Below, piece after piece: positions 1 to 11,658 of a stretch of 64,000 nt of DNA. Under the pieces are notes generated by a model, which was not told where the DNA came from, searched no databases, and saw only the letters and a list, made by a program, of their open reading frames with translations. A program made the translations under genes and the position numbers. The stretch's first letter is position 1. Each line of letters starts with the position of its first letter. Origin of the DNA: Podochytrium sp. JEL0797 (taxonomy: Eukaryota; Chytridiomycota; Chytridiomycetes; Chytridiales; Chytriomycetaceae); NCBI GenBank assembly GCA_027596195.1, contig JADGJG010000004.1:62001-126000 (forward strand). The letters are read 5' to 3'.

Positions 1-1689
1 ACAGAAATGTACGCACAACAACTTGTTGCGGATTTCAGGTTGCATCCGCAGGTGGCCACGCCGGAAATTGCAAAGTGCGTATTCGAAGTGAATTTCCTCG
101 AATACATTCTAACAATGCCTTGCGGGTTCTAGAGCCATCAAGGAACAGATTGACGAATTCGTCGACATTTCGTACATGCGTCCACCGCCCTTATCGCAAG
201 GCCACCTCCCCCCCGTCTCACTTCCCGCCCACCCTCTCCCCGCAAACGTAATTCCACCACCAGAAATTCAACTCGACCACGACAATCTCCGCGTTTTCTT
301 GAAAATTGATGTATCCATTGGAGGGGTGACCGTGATGGATAATGTGGAGTGGGATTTGAATTGTGCGCGGAATTTGGACGTGGAAGCGTTTGCGGGGTGT
401 GTTTGTGAGGAGGTTGGGTTGACGGGGGAGTTTCGGTGAGGTTTTATTTTGGGTTTGGGGGAGGGGTGAGGGAACGGAGGGGGGGATTGGAATGTGCGCT
501 CGAGTTTTTTCGAGTGGGGGTGCGCGTTCGGGTGCGTCGATAAGAAGCTAGGCGTGCAAAACACGCGCGTTGGAGTGCGTGGGCAGGTTTTGGGTTGAGA
601 GCGAGAGAAAGAACGCGTTGTGTGTTTCGCTTCAGGCTGAAGTGAGCAAGTTGCGCGTTTGAGCGAGGAAAAATGCTTTTATGTGTCGAGAATCGGCGAA
701 CCTTCTTCTTCACGCTTCCCCTCCCTCAATTTCTAAAATCATACACAAATCACAGCGTCGCCATCGCCCACCAACTCCGCGAACAAATCCAAATGTACCA
801 CCGCACACTCACTCTCCTCGAACATCCGTTTGACGACTCTGAAATTCAGGACGAGGATTTATGGTTCAACCATTTCCTACCGACGCTGAAGGAGGCGAAG
901 CGGCCAAAAGACCAGCATTCGTTTTGTGGACCGACTGTGTTGACGGGGGCGATGCCGAGTACGGCGCCGGCGAGTATTGATGAGAAGGTGGGGATTTGTT
1001 TTAAGGAATTGAGAGAGACGGGCCGGTGTGTGCGCGTCAGTGGGATGCGTCAGACGCGCCTCGCCCGATCTCTGTCTCGAGTCCACTCAGCCGCCCCCCC
1101 CCCCCCCCCCCGACATTCACTAAATACCTCCTCACAGACAGCCGCGCAACGAAAACGCCGATCCGGGACAACCCGTACCCGAGGCCGGAACCTCCTCCCC
1201 GACCGCGAAGTCGCACGGTACTGGTCCACTGCGCTGCCCATGTGGAAAAACGGGGTCAAACTGCCACCTATCCTGTCCAACCCTCTTGGTACCACCGGTG
1301 GGCCGGGAACCCCGGGTCAATTGAGTTCACTTCTCGGAAAACGACGAACGCGCCACGACGCCGCAATGGAGAGTCTCGAAGAGGAAATGATGGAGAGTGT
1401 GAAGGAGCAGGGGTTGGCGATGGAGGTTGTTGCGGAGACGTTTATGGGGCAGTTGGGGGTTACGAAACAGCAGAAAGCGAAGGGGTGGGTTTGTGGGGGG
1501 TGTGGAGGGAAGGTGTGGGAGACGAGGGTTGTTAGGGGTGGTGCGGGTGGGAAGGGGGAGATGTGTGATGAATGTGTCGTGGAGATGGAGAGGGGGGGGA
1601 AGGTTGGGAAGAAGGGGAAGGCGGGAGGGGAAAAGAGGTGGTTTGTGTATCCTGAGGTTGTGGATGCGACATCTGATCGGGATTCATGA
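1..1689 (+). CDS. SNF5: SNF5/SMARCB1 homologue, 3' part, with C-terminal GATA-like zinc finger
   Basis: Core subunit of a SWI/SNF-type chromatin remodeller. The 5' end lies outside the window. Exons: 1-74, 133-435, 756-1029, 1138-1689. The first exon and the start of the second encode the end of SNF5 repeat 1 (TEMYAQQL ... AIKEQIDEF). The second and third encode repeat 2 (VEWDLN, GLTGEF, AIAHQLREQIQMY). The third intron (1030-1137) contains a C run at 1094-1111; it is a multiple of three and could in principle be read through, so this junction is the least certain. The C-terminus carries C-x2-C ... C-x2-C (CGGC ... CDEC) spaced like a GATA finger, an arrangement I recall in some fungal SNF5 proteins. 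Stop is TGA at 1687. Confidence 0.85.
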
Positions 1690-1827
1690 GGAGTGAATAG
1701 AAATGCTTGTTATTGAGCAACAGAATACGCGTTGGAGTGAGGTTCGTTTACCGAAAATGAATCACACCAAACGCGTTGTTTGTTTTTTTTTTGAGATCGC
1801 GCAACCCAAAAAAAAACCCCAAAAAAC

Positions 1828-3485
1828 ATGGCTTCAGTTGTTCTCGGTGCCCAATGGGGCGACGAAGGCAAAGGAAAACTCGTCGATGTTCTTGCCCAAA
1901 CCGCCGATTTGTGCTGCAGAGCGGCGGGGGGGAACAATGCGGGTATGATTGTTCTATCTTGTTTTATCACTGCTGATCTCGTTTGATCACTCATAATCAA
2001 CTCATCCACCTCCTCTACTACTCCCATCCCATCACACCCTCACCAGGCCACACAATCGTCGCCAACGGAGTCCCCTACGACTTCCACATCCTCCCCTCCG
2101 GCCTCGTCAACGACACCTGCATCTCCGTCATCGGCAACGGAGTCGTGGTCCACCTCCCGTCCTTCTTTGAAGAAATGGACACCAACATCAAGAAGGGTCT
2201 CAAGGTCGACCATACGAGGTTAAAGCTCAGTGACCGTGCGCATTTGGTGTTTGATTTCCATCAGGTGTGCGATGGGTTGAATGAGGGCGAGTTGGGGAGG
2301 GGCAGTTTGGGGACTACGAAGAAGGGTGAGTGGGGCTTTTTTTTTGGTGTGGGTGTTGTGTGCGTGGGTGGGAGACTTACCCCCCCTCTCTTTTTTTGCA
2401 AACAGGAATCGGACCCACCTACTCCTCCAAAGCCTCCCGCTCCGGCGTCCGCATCCACCACCTCTTCCACTGGGAAGAATTCGTGACCCTCTACAAAAAA
2501 TGTCTCGACGGGATGCAAAAGCGGTACAAATTCGAGTACGACGCGGAAGAAGAGCTCGCGCGGTACAAGGACTTGGTGGAGCGTGTGCGTCCTTACGTTG
2601 TGGATACGATTCCGTACGTGCGTAAGGCGATTGACGACAAGAAGAATGTACTTGTGGAAGGTGCGAATGCGATCATGCTTGATTTGGATTTCGGAACGTA
2701 CCCGTACGTCACGTCGAGTAGTACCGGAATCGGAGGTGTCTGCACTGGACTCGGGATCCCTCCCAAAAAAATCGGATCCGTCTACGGCGTCGTGAAAGCC
2801 TACACTACCCGTGTCGGTGCTGGCCCCTTCCCTACTGAGCAATTGAACTCTGTCGGCGAGCATTTGCAGACTGTTGGGAGAGAGTTTGGTGTCACGACTG
2901 GACGCAAGAGACGGTGTGGGTGGTTGGATGTTGTGGTGTTGAAGTATAGCCATGCGTTGAATGATTACACGAGTTTGAACTTGACAAAGTTGGATATTTT
3001 GGATGGGTTGCCGGAGCTGAAGATTGGGGTTGCTTATGTGTACAAGGGGGTGAGGTACACGGATTTTCCATGTGAGTTTTTTCTTTTTGGTTTTTGGTGG
3101 GTGCGGCGTGGAGTGGGCGTGGAGTGGAGTGGCGTGGAGCGACGCGATGCAAAGCGAGCGAGGGCGGGCGAGCGCGCTGGAAAAGGACGCGAGAGAGCGA
3201 AGGGAACGGTAGCCACTCCAGTCTGTTCTCGGCCGTTGCGTCGTTCACTCACCACCCGCTGACGGTTTGTTACACCTCGCAACAGCCGACTTGACCAAAC
3301 TCGCCGAATCGACCGTCGAATACGAAACCATGCCTGGTTGGATGTCTGACATTTCCAAAGTGCGCAAGTACGCTGATTTGCCTGAAAACTGCCGAAAGTA
3401 TGTTGAGAGAATTGAGGAGCTTTTGGGCGTTCCTGTGGAGTGGATTGGGGTTGGGCCGGGGAGGGATGCGATGGTGCAGAAGTAG
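1828..3485 (+). CDS. ADE12: Adenylosuccinate synthetase
   Basis: Joins IMP and aspartate using GTP to form adenylosuccinate, the first committed step of AMP synthesis, in the cytosol. Exons: 1828-1942, 2047-2325, 2406-3071, 3286-3485; 419 residues, a normal length for the family. The N-terminal [11 protein letters not shown] is the family's phosphate-binding signature, followed by NNAGHT, the GIGPTY segment and [11 protein letters not shown]. The C-terminus includes [17 protein letters not shown]. The ATG at 1828 is the only sensible start because the signature begins eight residues later. The last intron (214 nt) is long for this window. Exons 2 and 3 show a clear change from C-ending to G-ending codons. 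A decayed copy of the 3' end lies at 5091-5165. Confidence 0.97.
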
Positions 3486-4077
3486 AGGGTGTTCGTGAGG
3501 GGTTGTGGGGGGACTAGGGATGAACTTTTTTTGGGGGGGCTGTAGGCTCTTGTTGTTTTTGGTTTTGGTTTTTGTGTTGTTGTTGTTGTTTGGTATTTTC
3601 ACTGAAAGAGCACTGAAAGAGTGGCACTGTGTGTCGTGATGAAAAAATGGATCGCGTTTTTGATTTTTCTGCCCCTTTTTTTTGTCCGTCTCCCCGAGAA
3701 CTTGATGTTCCATAGAAAGATAGGGTATCGCGCGTTCGCGATACCTTGAAGCAAAAGGCCACATGAAAATGGTGATTGCTGCACGCACTCTGCGTGAGAA
3801 CCATTTTTTTCGTCGACACCCATTCCGTTTTTGAACTCATCCCCTGAAAACATTCGACCGTATAGTCTCGCAAAAGGCGACATCTGAATCTTTCTCAAAT
3901 TTGATGTCAAAATCCAAAGACTCGTCATTTTTCGGTCGGGAAGGCTCGGTGAAAGCGGGCTCCAAAGTGACCCAATCTCACGTGAGTATAGTTGCGTGAA
4001 GAGAAAAGGCGCCAAACCATTGACTCCATTCGAAAATTGAAAAAGGCGCAAGCAGAACGCTCGATGTGCGCAAAATG
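3486..4077. other. Intergenic, no supported gene
   Basis: Between the synthetase stop and the ubiquitin-protease relic. It has T/G-rich stretches such as a run of short TGT repeats near 3565-3590. Open frames on both strands look like chance and match nothing I recognise. Confidence 0.6.
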
Positions 4078-5085
4078 CAATCCAAAGCACAGTCACATGC
4101 CGAGCGTGCTCCCACCCCTCCGTCACTTTTCTGGGACCTATCGAATTTTAAAAGTCGGTATCCCCGCATTTCTTGCTCAACTCACAGGCATGCAAATCAA
4201 TTTTATTACAGGACGAAAAACGGAAACGGAGCAACCTGACCGACTGCCTCCGTGGGTTTGGGGAAGGCGAGGTTTTGGACGAGCACCGGTGTGAAAAGTG
4301 CCACCAACGGGTCGTGGCGGAGAAACGTTTGAGGGTTCACAAGGCGCCAGAAGTGTTAGTGTTGCGTAAGTTCTTTCTCTCTCTCAATAAAAAAACTCTC
4401 ACAATGCGCTTTTTAACACGCTTCCTTCGAACCGCGTGCTCACAGAATTGATAGTTTCACCGCGCATTCGCACTACCTGGAAGGCAGAGGACCCTGAGAA
4501 AACCTTGATTGCCACTCGCTTCAAGCTACTAGCTTTGAAATCCATGAATGCAAAGTCTCACCAGAGAGTCATCCTTTTCCTCCTCAATTTGCTATCAAAA
4601 TCTAAAGAGTATGTATTTTTGGAACGATTGAACGTCAGCCTTTTTATCCGGAAGTGTAAAGCGGACGGAGCTGCCCCTAATGCGTTGGTTCTGCATGTGC
4701 ATGTAATTTCCCTGATAGTACACTCTTGCAACCACATTCACGGAAAGAGCCAGTCGGGTTGAAAAATAGGAGTTGTCTGAAGGTAACACGTCGATCTTTT
4801 CGAATTTTATATGAGGAGCTGAAAAGGGAATCCTAATAGTACATGATGCTGAAGGGGGGAGGATTGGAGAGAGGGGAGTGCAACCTGGCGGGACCGTTGA
4901 AGGGACGCCTTGCAAAAGGTAACATTTTCCACCATTCCAAATTCTTCTTATCAATCCGAACACCGAAAACTCTAGCATTCGTTAAATTAGCACAACAAGT
5001 TCTTGGGAACGTGAGAAAATTGAGGCAGGGGTGGGGGAAAAAGTGATGCTTATATGCTGTTTTATCAGAAAAGACGGAGAAGGGT
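4078..5085 (+). pseudogene. Scrambled relic of a ubiquitin-specific protease gene
   Basis: Several blocks resemble the intact USP gene at 39919-42741, all in plus orientation but out of order. Block 4078-4140 matches the exon containing CHTCSHPS at nucleotide level with a short deletion. Block 4210-4362 encodes NLTDCLRGFGEGEVLDEH.CEKCHQRVVAEK.LRVHKAPEVLVL, close to the parent, and is followed by a GTAAGT donor just as in the parent. Block 4866-4925 encodes GPLKGRLAKG (parent GPMKGRLATG), also ending at the old donor. Block 5010-5085 encodes KLRQGWG then YMLFYQKR (parent RLREGWG, YVLFYQKR). The catalytic Cys-box exon was not found, so this copy cannot be functional. Confidence 0.8.
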
Positions 5086-5090
5086 GGGAG

Positions 5091-5165
5091 TCCCCTGTGG
5101 AGTGGATTAGCGATTGTGAAGAAGTAGAGAGTGTTTTTGGTGGAGTTAGGGGACCCTTTCTTGGG
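5091..5165 (+). pseudogene. Decayed copy of the adenylosuccinate synthetase 3' end
   Basis: The 15-mer CCTGTGGAGTGGATT and the following AGAAGTAGAG.GTGTT reproduce the last coding bases, stop codon and start of the 3' UTR of the synthetase (about 3431-3500). About 20 nt of the parent are missing between the two blocks. It directly follows the USP relic. Confidence 0.7.
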
Positions 5166-5506
5166 TGCTGACTGCTGAGAGCGCCGCATGTTTTGACAGG
5201 CGATCGCGTTTTGATTTTATGCTCAGAGAATTGGGCGTTACCCACGCGTTACTCCATAAAGGGCCCCTTATAACTTGACACCACACAGTTTCGTCCTCTA
5301 AATCCAAACGCCAATACCACCCCTAAGACTTGGGGAATTTTGCCTCGTGCTCATAAGCGCGTTGCACGAATAATTGAATCGGGTAGGTTGCTGTAGGTTG
5401 CTCCTCTATCAAAAGAGACGGTGCCGTTGAAGGAGGTTGTCACCGAAAACTTTACTTTATTACGCTGAAACAAGAGATAATATAATTAAATCTTGTATCA
5501 TCCCAT
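5166..5506. other. Intergenic, 3' flank of the chitin synthase
   Basis: No open frame worth calling. The right part will contain the chitin synthase 3' UTR, since that gene ends at 5507 on the minus strand. Confidence 0.5.
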
Positions 5507-8500
5507 TTATCCCTGTATCACTTTCTCCACAGTTTCGTTGATAAAACCCTTCTTTCCAGCCAAATCCATCCCAAAATGAGCATTACATGCCTCCCGCACC
5601 TTCTTTTTCGACAACTGACTCAAATCCGTCGTGTTGATGATATGCCTCACATGCGATTCAATCTCTTCATCCGTGGGGACCCCGGCTCCAGCCCACACGG
5701 CACTGCCCCTCGACGCCGAATGGTGAAAGTCCATCGACATGGATTGGGATGCGCCTCCCGCCCATCGGTCTCCAGAGACATTGTTGACGGAGAGATGCTG
5801 GGGGGGAGGTTGCTGTTGGTGGGATGACAAGAGAGATGGGTGCTGCGAGGCCATTGATGCGCGTGGGAGGAGCGAAACGTCCATTGGCTGTGCAGGTGCA
5901 TGCTGAATGGATCCACTATATATTGGGCTCATACCCATCTGGTATTGCTGTTGAGAGACAAAGTTTTGTTGTTGCGACGCAAAGCTTTGCTGCTGTGAGA
6001 CAAAGTTTTGTTGTTGTTGCTGCTGTTGGTACGGAAGTGGTAGAGACGGCGCGTTTGCTTCTGTTGACTTGTAGCTATTGTCACCTTTGGAAAGCATGGT
6101 GGATTCATGGGATTCCCATGTGATCAGAGGCACTGCGCTTGGATCCAATGGGATCAATTCTTCGTCGTCTGTTCCGTCACCGTGACCTCCACCAGTGTCA
6201 GCGGCGGCTCCTTTTCGCGTATTTCCCCACTTGAAGTCATCGAAATGCCAGTACGCGTCTGTATGAGTTGTGGTTGTGAGTATACTTTGAATTCGAAAAA
6301 CGCGTTCGGGGAACAGAAGAAACTTACACAATGGCAGATAGAAACTGAAACACGGCATTGCGAGAATACTAATCACCATCCACCCAATGTGCTGATACTG
6401 TCCTTTGAACAAGAAAATGATGGCTTGCAAACCATACGCCGCCGCCATCATGACCAACGAAATGACGGGCGCTTGTTGCGCTTGCACACTCGCAACAATC
6501 AGGTACACGAGATAAGCCGTACTCGCGGGCATGATCAGCGTTGCAAAGAGATCCAGGAAAACAACGAGTCGCAGTGAGAAACACAAGCACCCGCAGAGTG
6601 TGGGCAGAAAGATGAGTTCAAACAGGTTGTGGATGGTTGAGTTGATCCATCTGCGGCGCTGGCCGAGGAGCATGTTGAAAGTGTCCGGAACAATCGTGTA
6701 GCAGAGTGCGTCGGGAGTGAATTTGTTGCGATATTCAGGGAAATGTTTGAGCATCAAGGTGGTGAGGAAACGATCTTCACCGAGTGACAGAAGATTCTGC
6801 TTGTGCAGCGTGTTGACGTTGATATCCTTGTACTCGTTCAAGATTTGGTTCGAGATGAGCAACGGGATTTTCTTGGGTGTCCGGAGACGGTACATGCAGA
6901 AACAACCAGGCAGACAAGTGACGGAACCAAAAAGAGATTCGAAAGCCTTGGCCATGTGGTGAGAAATGTAGTACTCGTACACTTGCATCATGGTGACCCA
7001 CGACTCGTTCTCGTTCTCAATCCGAGTTTCTCCACAAATTCCCATCGTGTTGGCGTCATTCACCATGCAGGAAATCAACCGATTCAACGACTCTGCCTCT
7101 ACCCTGGTGTCTGCATCCACCATCAAGCAGTATTCATACAAATATGGGTCGACTCCAATAATATTTTTGATGTGGTGATATAGTTCGAGCTCCAAGGCAG
7201 ACATGGGCGTTCCGAAGTGCACGCGGTTGAGGAATTTCATTAGGATCATTTGGGAGTCACGCTTTCCGCGGTTTCCAGGCTTCGCGGTTTCGCCTTCTCG
7301 TCCACATTTCATGACCACAATGAAAGGAATATACCGCCCGTGGATGGCGTAAAGCCCAGAGTATACTTTAGCCTGCGTTTGTCGTGGTTAGTATTAATAA
7401 AAATAGAAAACGAAATATGTACCTTATTGTGCTCCTTCTGACCCCTTCCGATCGCCAAATACGATTTCGCCTCCGGTTGCTGAACCGTCTTATCGACACC
7501 CAAAATCTGGAGCACAATATCCGGAGTCGATACGTCGCTTCCAGCTGACTTAACCATTCCATCCGAAACAATAAACAGCAATTTCCTAGTGTCGTCGTAA
7601 TCGAATGTGGCCAGCGACTCAATCGTTTTGCTCAACGATCCCTCTCCTTCGTTATAACACGGCACCTGCATAATCACAAATCGGTCGTTGCCTTCCGGGT
7701 TCGGCGATGGAGCCAGCTGCAACGCCGCCAAGAATTTGACGACCATAACGGCAACCATGACTCCGGTGACCGAGTACAGAATATAAGCCGACGAGTTGCA
7801 CCCAGCATTCGAAGCTCTCGTATCAATGAAACCAATCAACAAAAACTGATCAAAGCATTTGAGAGCGCTGTCCAAAATGGTTGCATTTTTACTCGCGTCC
7901 GTTCCCGGTGGACCCAACCAACTCAACTGAAACACTGCAGGGTCGATAGCGTAGTTGGTGCTCTCACTTGAAAGGACCGAAATGTTGTAAATTTTTCCAT
8001 TCACGGTCGTCCACCAGTCGTTTGGGGTGTTGTGTTTGGGGATGTCAGTTTTCGGGTGGGCCAGCAAACCGACTCGGTTCAGACCCAAGAGCTTGTTTGT
8101 GGCAACGAGAGAGTTGATGGTGAGCGTGTCGTGGCAATATCCAGTGTATTGTGGAAGCATCGGGTCGTTGCAGAAGATGGCGTTTGTGTAGTTGGAGTAT
8201 TGAAAGAAGTTGAGTTTTCCGAATTGATATTCTGGGGTTGCAGGATCACCGCCTGGTAGAGGCTCTTGCAAGACGTGGAGAAAGCTGCAAGCTGACGCAT
8301 ATGGAACTCCTGTTGCAGGATTCGCGAGAGGGAAATAGGGGCTCACATCGCGGCCTGCAGCATCGGCGATGGACGCGCCAGGATGTGGAAACTGGGTGAT
8401 GTCGAAAATGTATCCATTGGCTGCAGAGAACAAGTATTGGCCAGAATATTTGCCGTGGGCTGCCAACTCCTCCAAAGTGAAAAAGTCTGACAGTGGGCAC

Positions 8501-11446
8501 AACAGTTTTCCGAGTCCTTGGACAAAGAAGATCATGACTCCACTCATGAGTAGGACGATGAAGCAAAGCGCCACTTTTTCACGCCACGCTTGTCGAACAC
8601 TGGCTTGCGGCATCTTTCCAAAGTATTCAATCGCACAATCTGGAATCCACCAAGTGACAAAGATGGTAAAGTAGACCCATTGAGCTCTGCTGCGTGACAT
8701 TCGCTCCTGAAGATGAGGAGCTTGTCCACAGCAGGTGCGCCGTTGTTTGGCTGCTGCGGCTTTGGTGGCCTGCTTTTCAGCGACTTCTTCTTCATCTTCG
8801 GATTCTTCTTTGTGCAGACTTTTCTTGGACTTGCCGAGAGATGCTTTGGACTTGGATTTTTTTTTCAAGCCCGCCTCCAAACCATCGAAGTCATCACCCG
8901 CCTTGCCATCAAGTTGCTGCTGCGTGCTCTTTGGATCTTCTTCCTCCATTCCATCCAGCGACCCCATACTTTTTTGGATAAATCCGGGAGTGCGTTGAAC
9001 ACCCTTGCTGTCGAGAACCAAGTGAATTTTACGCCCATCACTCTCATCCATCTCGCTGGACATTGTGTCAATTCTCGACTCCAAATCCCTCCACACCTGT
9101 TCAGCCAAAAACACGCGCGAATTTCCGCACTGCGCTTCAATAGGTTTCCACGCCTCACTCTTGACAATCTGCAAACACTTGGATTCTTCCGTCTGTCCCG
9201 ACACACACACATCCGCGTGCAACTTTCCAAACCGTTCGAGAAAGTCTGAAAACTCGATTCCGACTGTATACTCGATTTTACTCGCTTGCGCAATTTGCGT
9301 CACGCGATACGCTTCTACCTGATCCAACACTTTTTTGAAGTCGAGTCGGTCGGGGAGCATGTGGTCATTGGGGTTGATGCAGAGTATCGTCCAGGACCGC
9401 ATCTCGTTGATGGCGTCGAGGAGCGTGTCGATCGAGGCTTTGAGGCATGAGAGCGCGCTCGTGGTGGTTTCGGCGCTGACTTTGGGTTTTGTGGGGCCTT
9501 TGATGGAGTGAGTGGACTGGAGGGACATGCTGCTGAGGATCATGCTGCCGCTTTTTTTGCGGGAGCCTTCGGATGCTTGGGAGGGGCCTTGTGGGGCTGC
9601 GGGACGCGCGCTGACCATGGTTTTCCCGTCTTTGGGGTGCATGACGGCTTTGATCACGTTTTCGGTAAAGAGACCCGCAATGAAGGATTTGGGTTTTTGT
9701 TTTCCTGTGGTGGAGTTGAGAGTCACGCCAAACAGGTTGATGACGTCTGTGTAGCAGTTGTTGCGGTTCTTTGCTACGAATCCGTTTACGTTGTAGGACA
9801 CGGATTTCCCAGTGTAGTGCTTAATTTTGAACGTGGACCACCCACCGCTCCCGGCTTCAAAGAATTTGCTCTTGCCGAATCCGAGGGTGATTTCGAAGCG
9901 GGCTAGAACAGTTGAATCTTTGGCTGCTTCTCCATTCGCGTAAGTCTCGTGGTCAACGATTTCAAAGAGTCCCGCTTTGGGGTCGTCGTAAAAGTCGAGA
10001 ATGTCGGCATCGATTGGGAGCGGCAGACTGCATCCAATCGTTTTCACGCCGTCGGCAGCAACGGCAAACGGAATAAAGTTGATGGCGCGCTTTAGGACAA
10101 AGGTTTGAAGCTTTTCGTTGGCGTAGTTGCTTGCGAATTGGTCGAATCCGTTGGGGTTTGGCGTGCGGTCTTCAAATCCAGCAATGTCGAGAAGTCCGAT
10201 TTGAGTGCTGAAGTTTCCGCCGATTCTCGCGGTACCTATTGAATAAAAGAATTTAGAAAAGAGGTAGAAAGATGTATAAAATAGGCGTTCTACCAAGATT
10301 GGCATTGATTTGCTCAATAATCCACTTGAAGGTGAGGTGATAAATCACGGACGCGAGAGAATTCCTCGCGTCTTTGGACTTGTTCACATCCAGGAACGCA
10401 GAACAGATGGTTCCGTCTTCTATATATGAAGCTGTGGTAATGGCCGCCTCGAGTGCGTCAGCACTAACTGAAAACAACTTTGCCGTAGCTTCCAGAGCAA
10501 CTCGGTTTTTTACGTACGCTCCATACCCCTTTCCCTGATCTTCCATGGTAAACTCAATGTTTCCAAGATGAAGGATTCCAGCCATGGTCAGAAAGATTTC
10601 GTTGGTGTTGCGCCTCGAGAATCCGAGGGCTTTGAGTGAGGCTTTGAGGTTTTCGATCCTCGGAAGTTCAGCGGAGGCAGATTTGTCGCCTTTGAGGAAT
10701 TGGTATGATTTAATTTCGGCGCTGTGCAAGAGCCATTTCGCGCGTTCTTCTTTGCTCGAGGTCAGCAACATCATGTAGAAAATGTGGAAGTTGGAGTCTT
10801 CGTCGGGGCATTTGGAAACTCGCGAGTCCTCAAACAAGTAGTCGACGACTTTGGATCCAACGATGGTCCCATAGTCGTTGAACCGCAATTCCGTGTATCG
10901 ACTGTATCGCGTCGAGTTTTTGTTTTGGACCGTTTCGGCATTTCCGAAACATTCGAGAACCATTTCCGTGAACATGACGTCGTTGTGGATTTTGGTTTGT
11001 GGGTCCGTTTGTTGACTGAGGTGGACGATTTGTTGGAGGACTTGACGAAGGATTTCGGATTTTCCTGAGCCGCTCTCGCCGCTGTGGTTGTTTTCCGACG
11101 CGTTCAAGCTCGGTTTCGAATGCTCAATATCGGGATCATCCACTCACCAGGTCAGAATGACTTGATCCTCGACAGCTCGGACCATGTGAAGGTAGGCCGC
11201 ACTGGCAATATCAAACGGATGAGGAGCAGCGGCCTTGTCGTCTTTGCAGATATTCTCTAGATCGTACTCCGAGTGGGCAGGAACAAAGGCTCTCTTGTAC
11301 GGATTCACAGCCACGAGATTCGTGAATCCTATACGCGTGTACAGTTGATTCTGTGCGTAACGCTCCTGAAGTAGGACAACCACGTCCCGCGCGGCGGTGT
11401 TTCCCTCATTGCTGAGGATCTCCACCATATTGTCTGGAAGCAACAT
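5507..11446 (-). CDS. Chitin synthase with N-terminal myosin-like motor domain and C-terminal DEK_C
   Basis: Membrane enzyme that polymerises GlcNAc from UDP-GlcNAc into cell-wall chitin. Exons in coding order: 11148-11446, 10294-11081, 7423-10235, 6328-7372, 5507-6258; 1898 residues. The motor part has a P-loop GESGSGKS (split by intron 1), switch I-like NSTRYSRY and switch [10 protein letters not shown]. Next come a charged linker, membrane segments, a cytochrome-b5-like region and more membrane segments. The transferase core has VDADTR, LGEDR, QRRRW and [12 protein letters not shown], the last restored only if the 69-nt intron 6259-6327 is removed. A Gln-rich stretch precedes a DEK_C-like C-terminus. 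This is the class V/VI/VII architecture. The start is placed at ATG 11446 because the motor begins right after it. It diverges from the biotin ligase gene. Confidence 0.95.
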
Positions 11447-11658
11447 CGTTGTCGGTGTGCGATCTCGAGGATTCGGTGAACGATGCGAATTCTTGAGCAA
11501 AACGCGTAAATCCTACGCAATGACAATTATTTACCCCGACGGCGTCCCGGAGCAAGAAGAATCGGTTGATTATTATTGGGCAATGTTTTTTGGATTCCTC
11601 ATCAATTCCTTCTTCGGGATGCCCCGAGGGGCTAGAAAGTTCAAAACTCTTCGAAAAA
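11447..11658. promoter_or_regulatory. Shared intergenic region between divergent chitin synthase and biotin ligase genes
   Basis: 212 bp separate the two start codons. The segment includes an ACGCGT palindrome near 11502. No TATA-like element is clear. The promoter role is inferred from the gene arrangement only. Confidence 0.5.

Noticed and set aside
3739..3756. GATACCTTGAAGCAA shared with 30446 and nearly with 35170, as a third SET-flank copy
   Set aside because: The match is limited to about 16 bp with no flanking similarity, so chance is a fair explanation.
11447..11500. Longer N-terminus of the chitin synthase starting at 11500
   Set aside because: The codon at 11500 is TTG; the first ATG in frame is at 11446, right before the motor domain.
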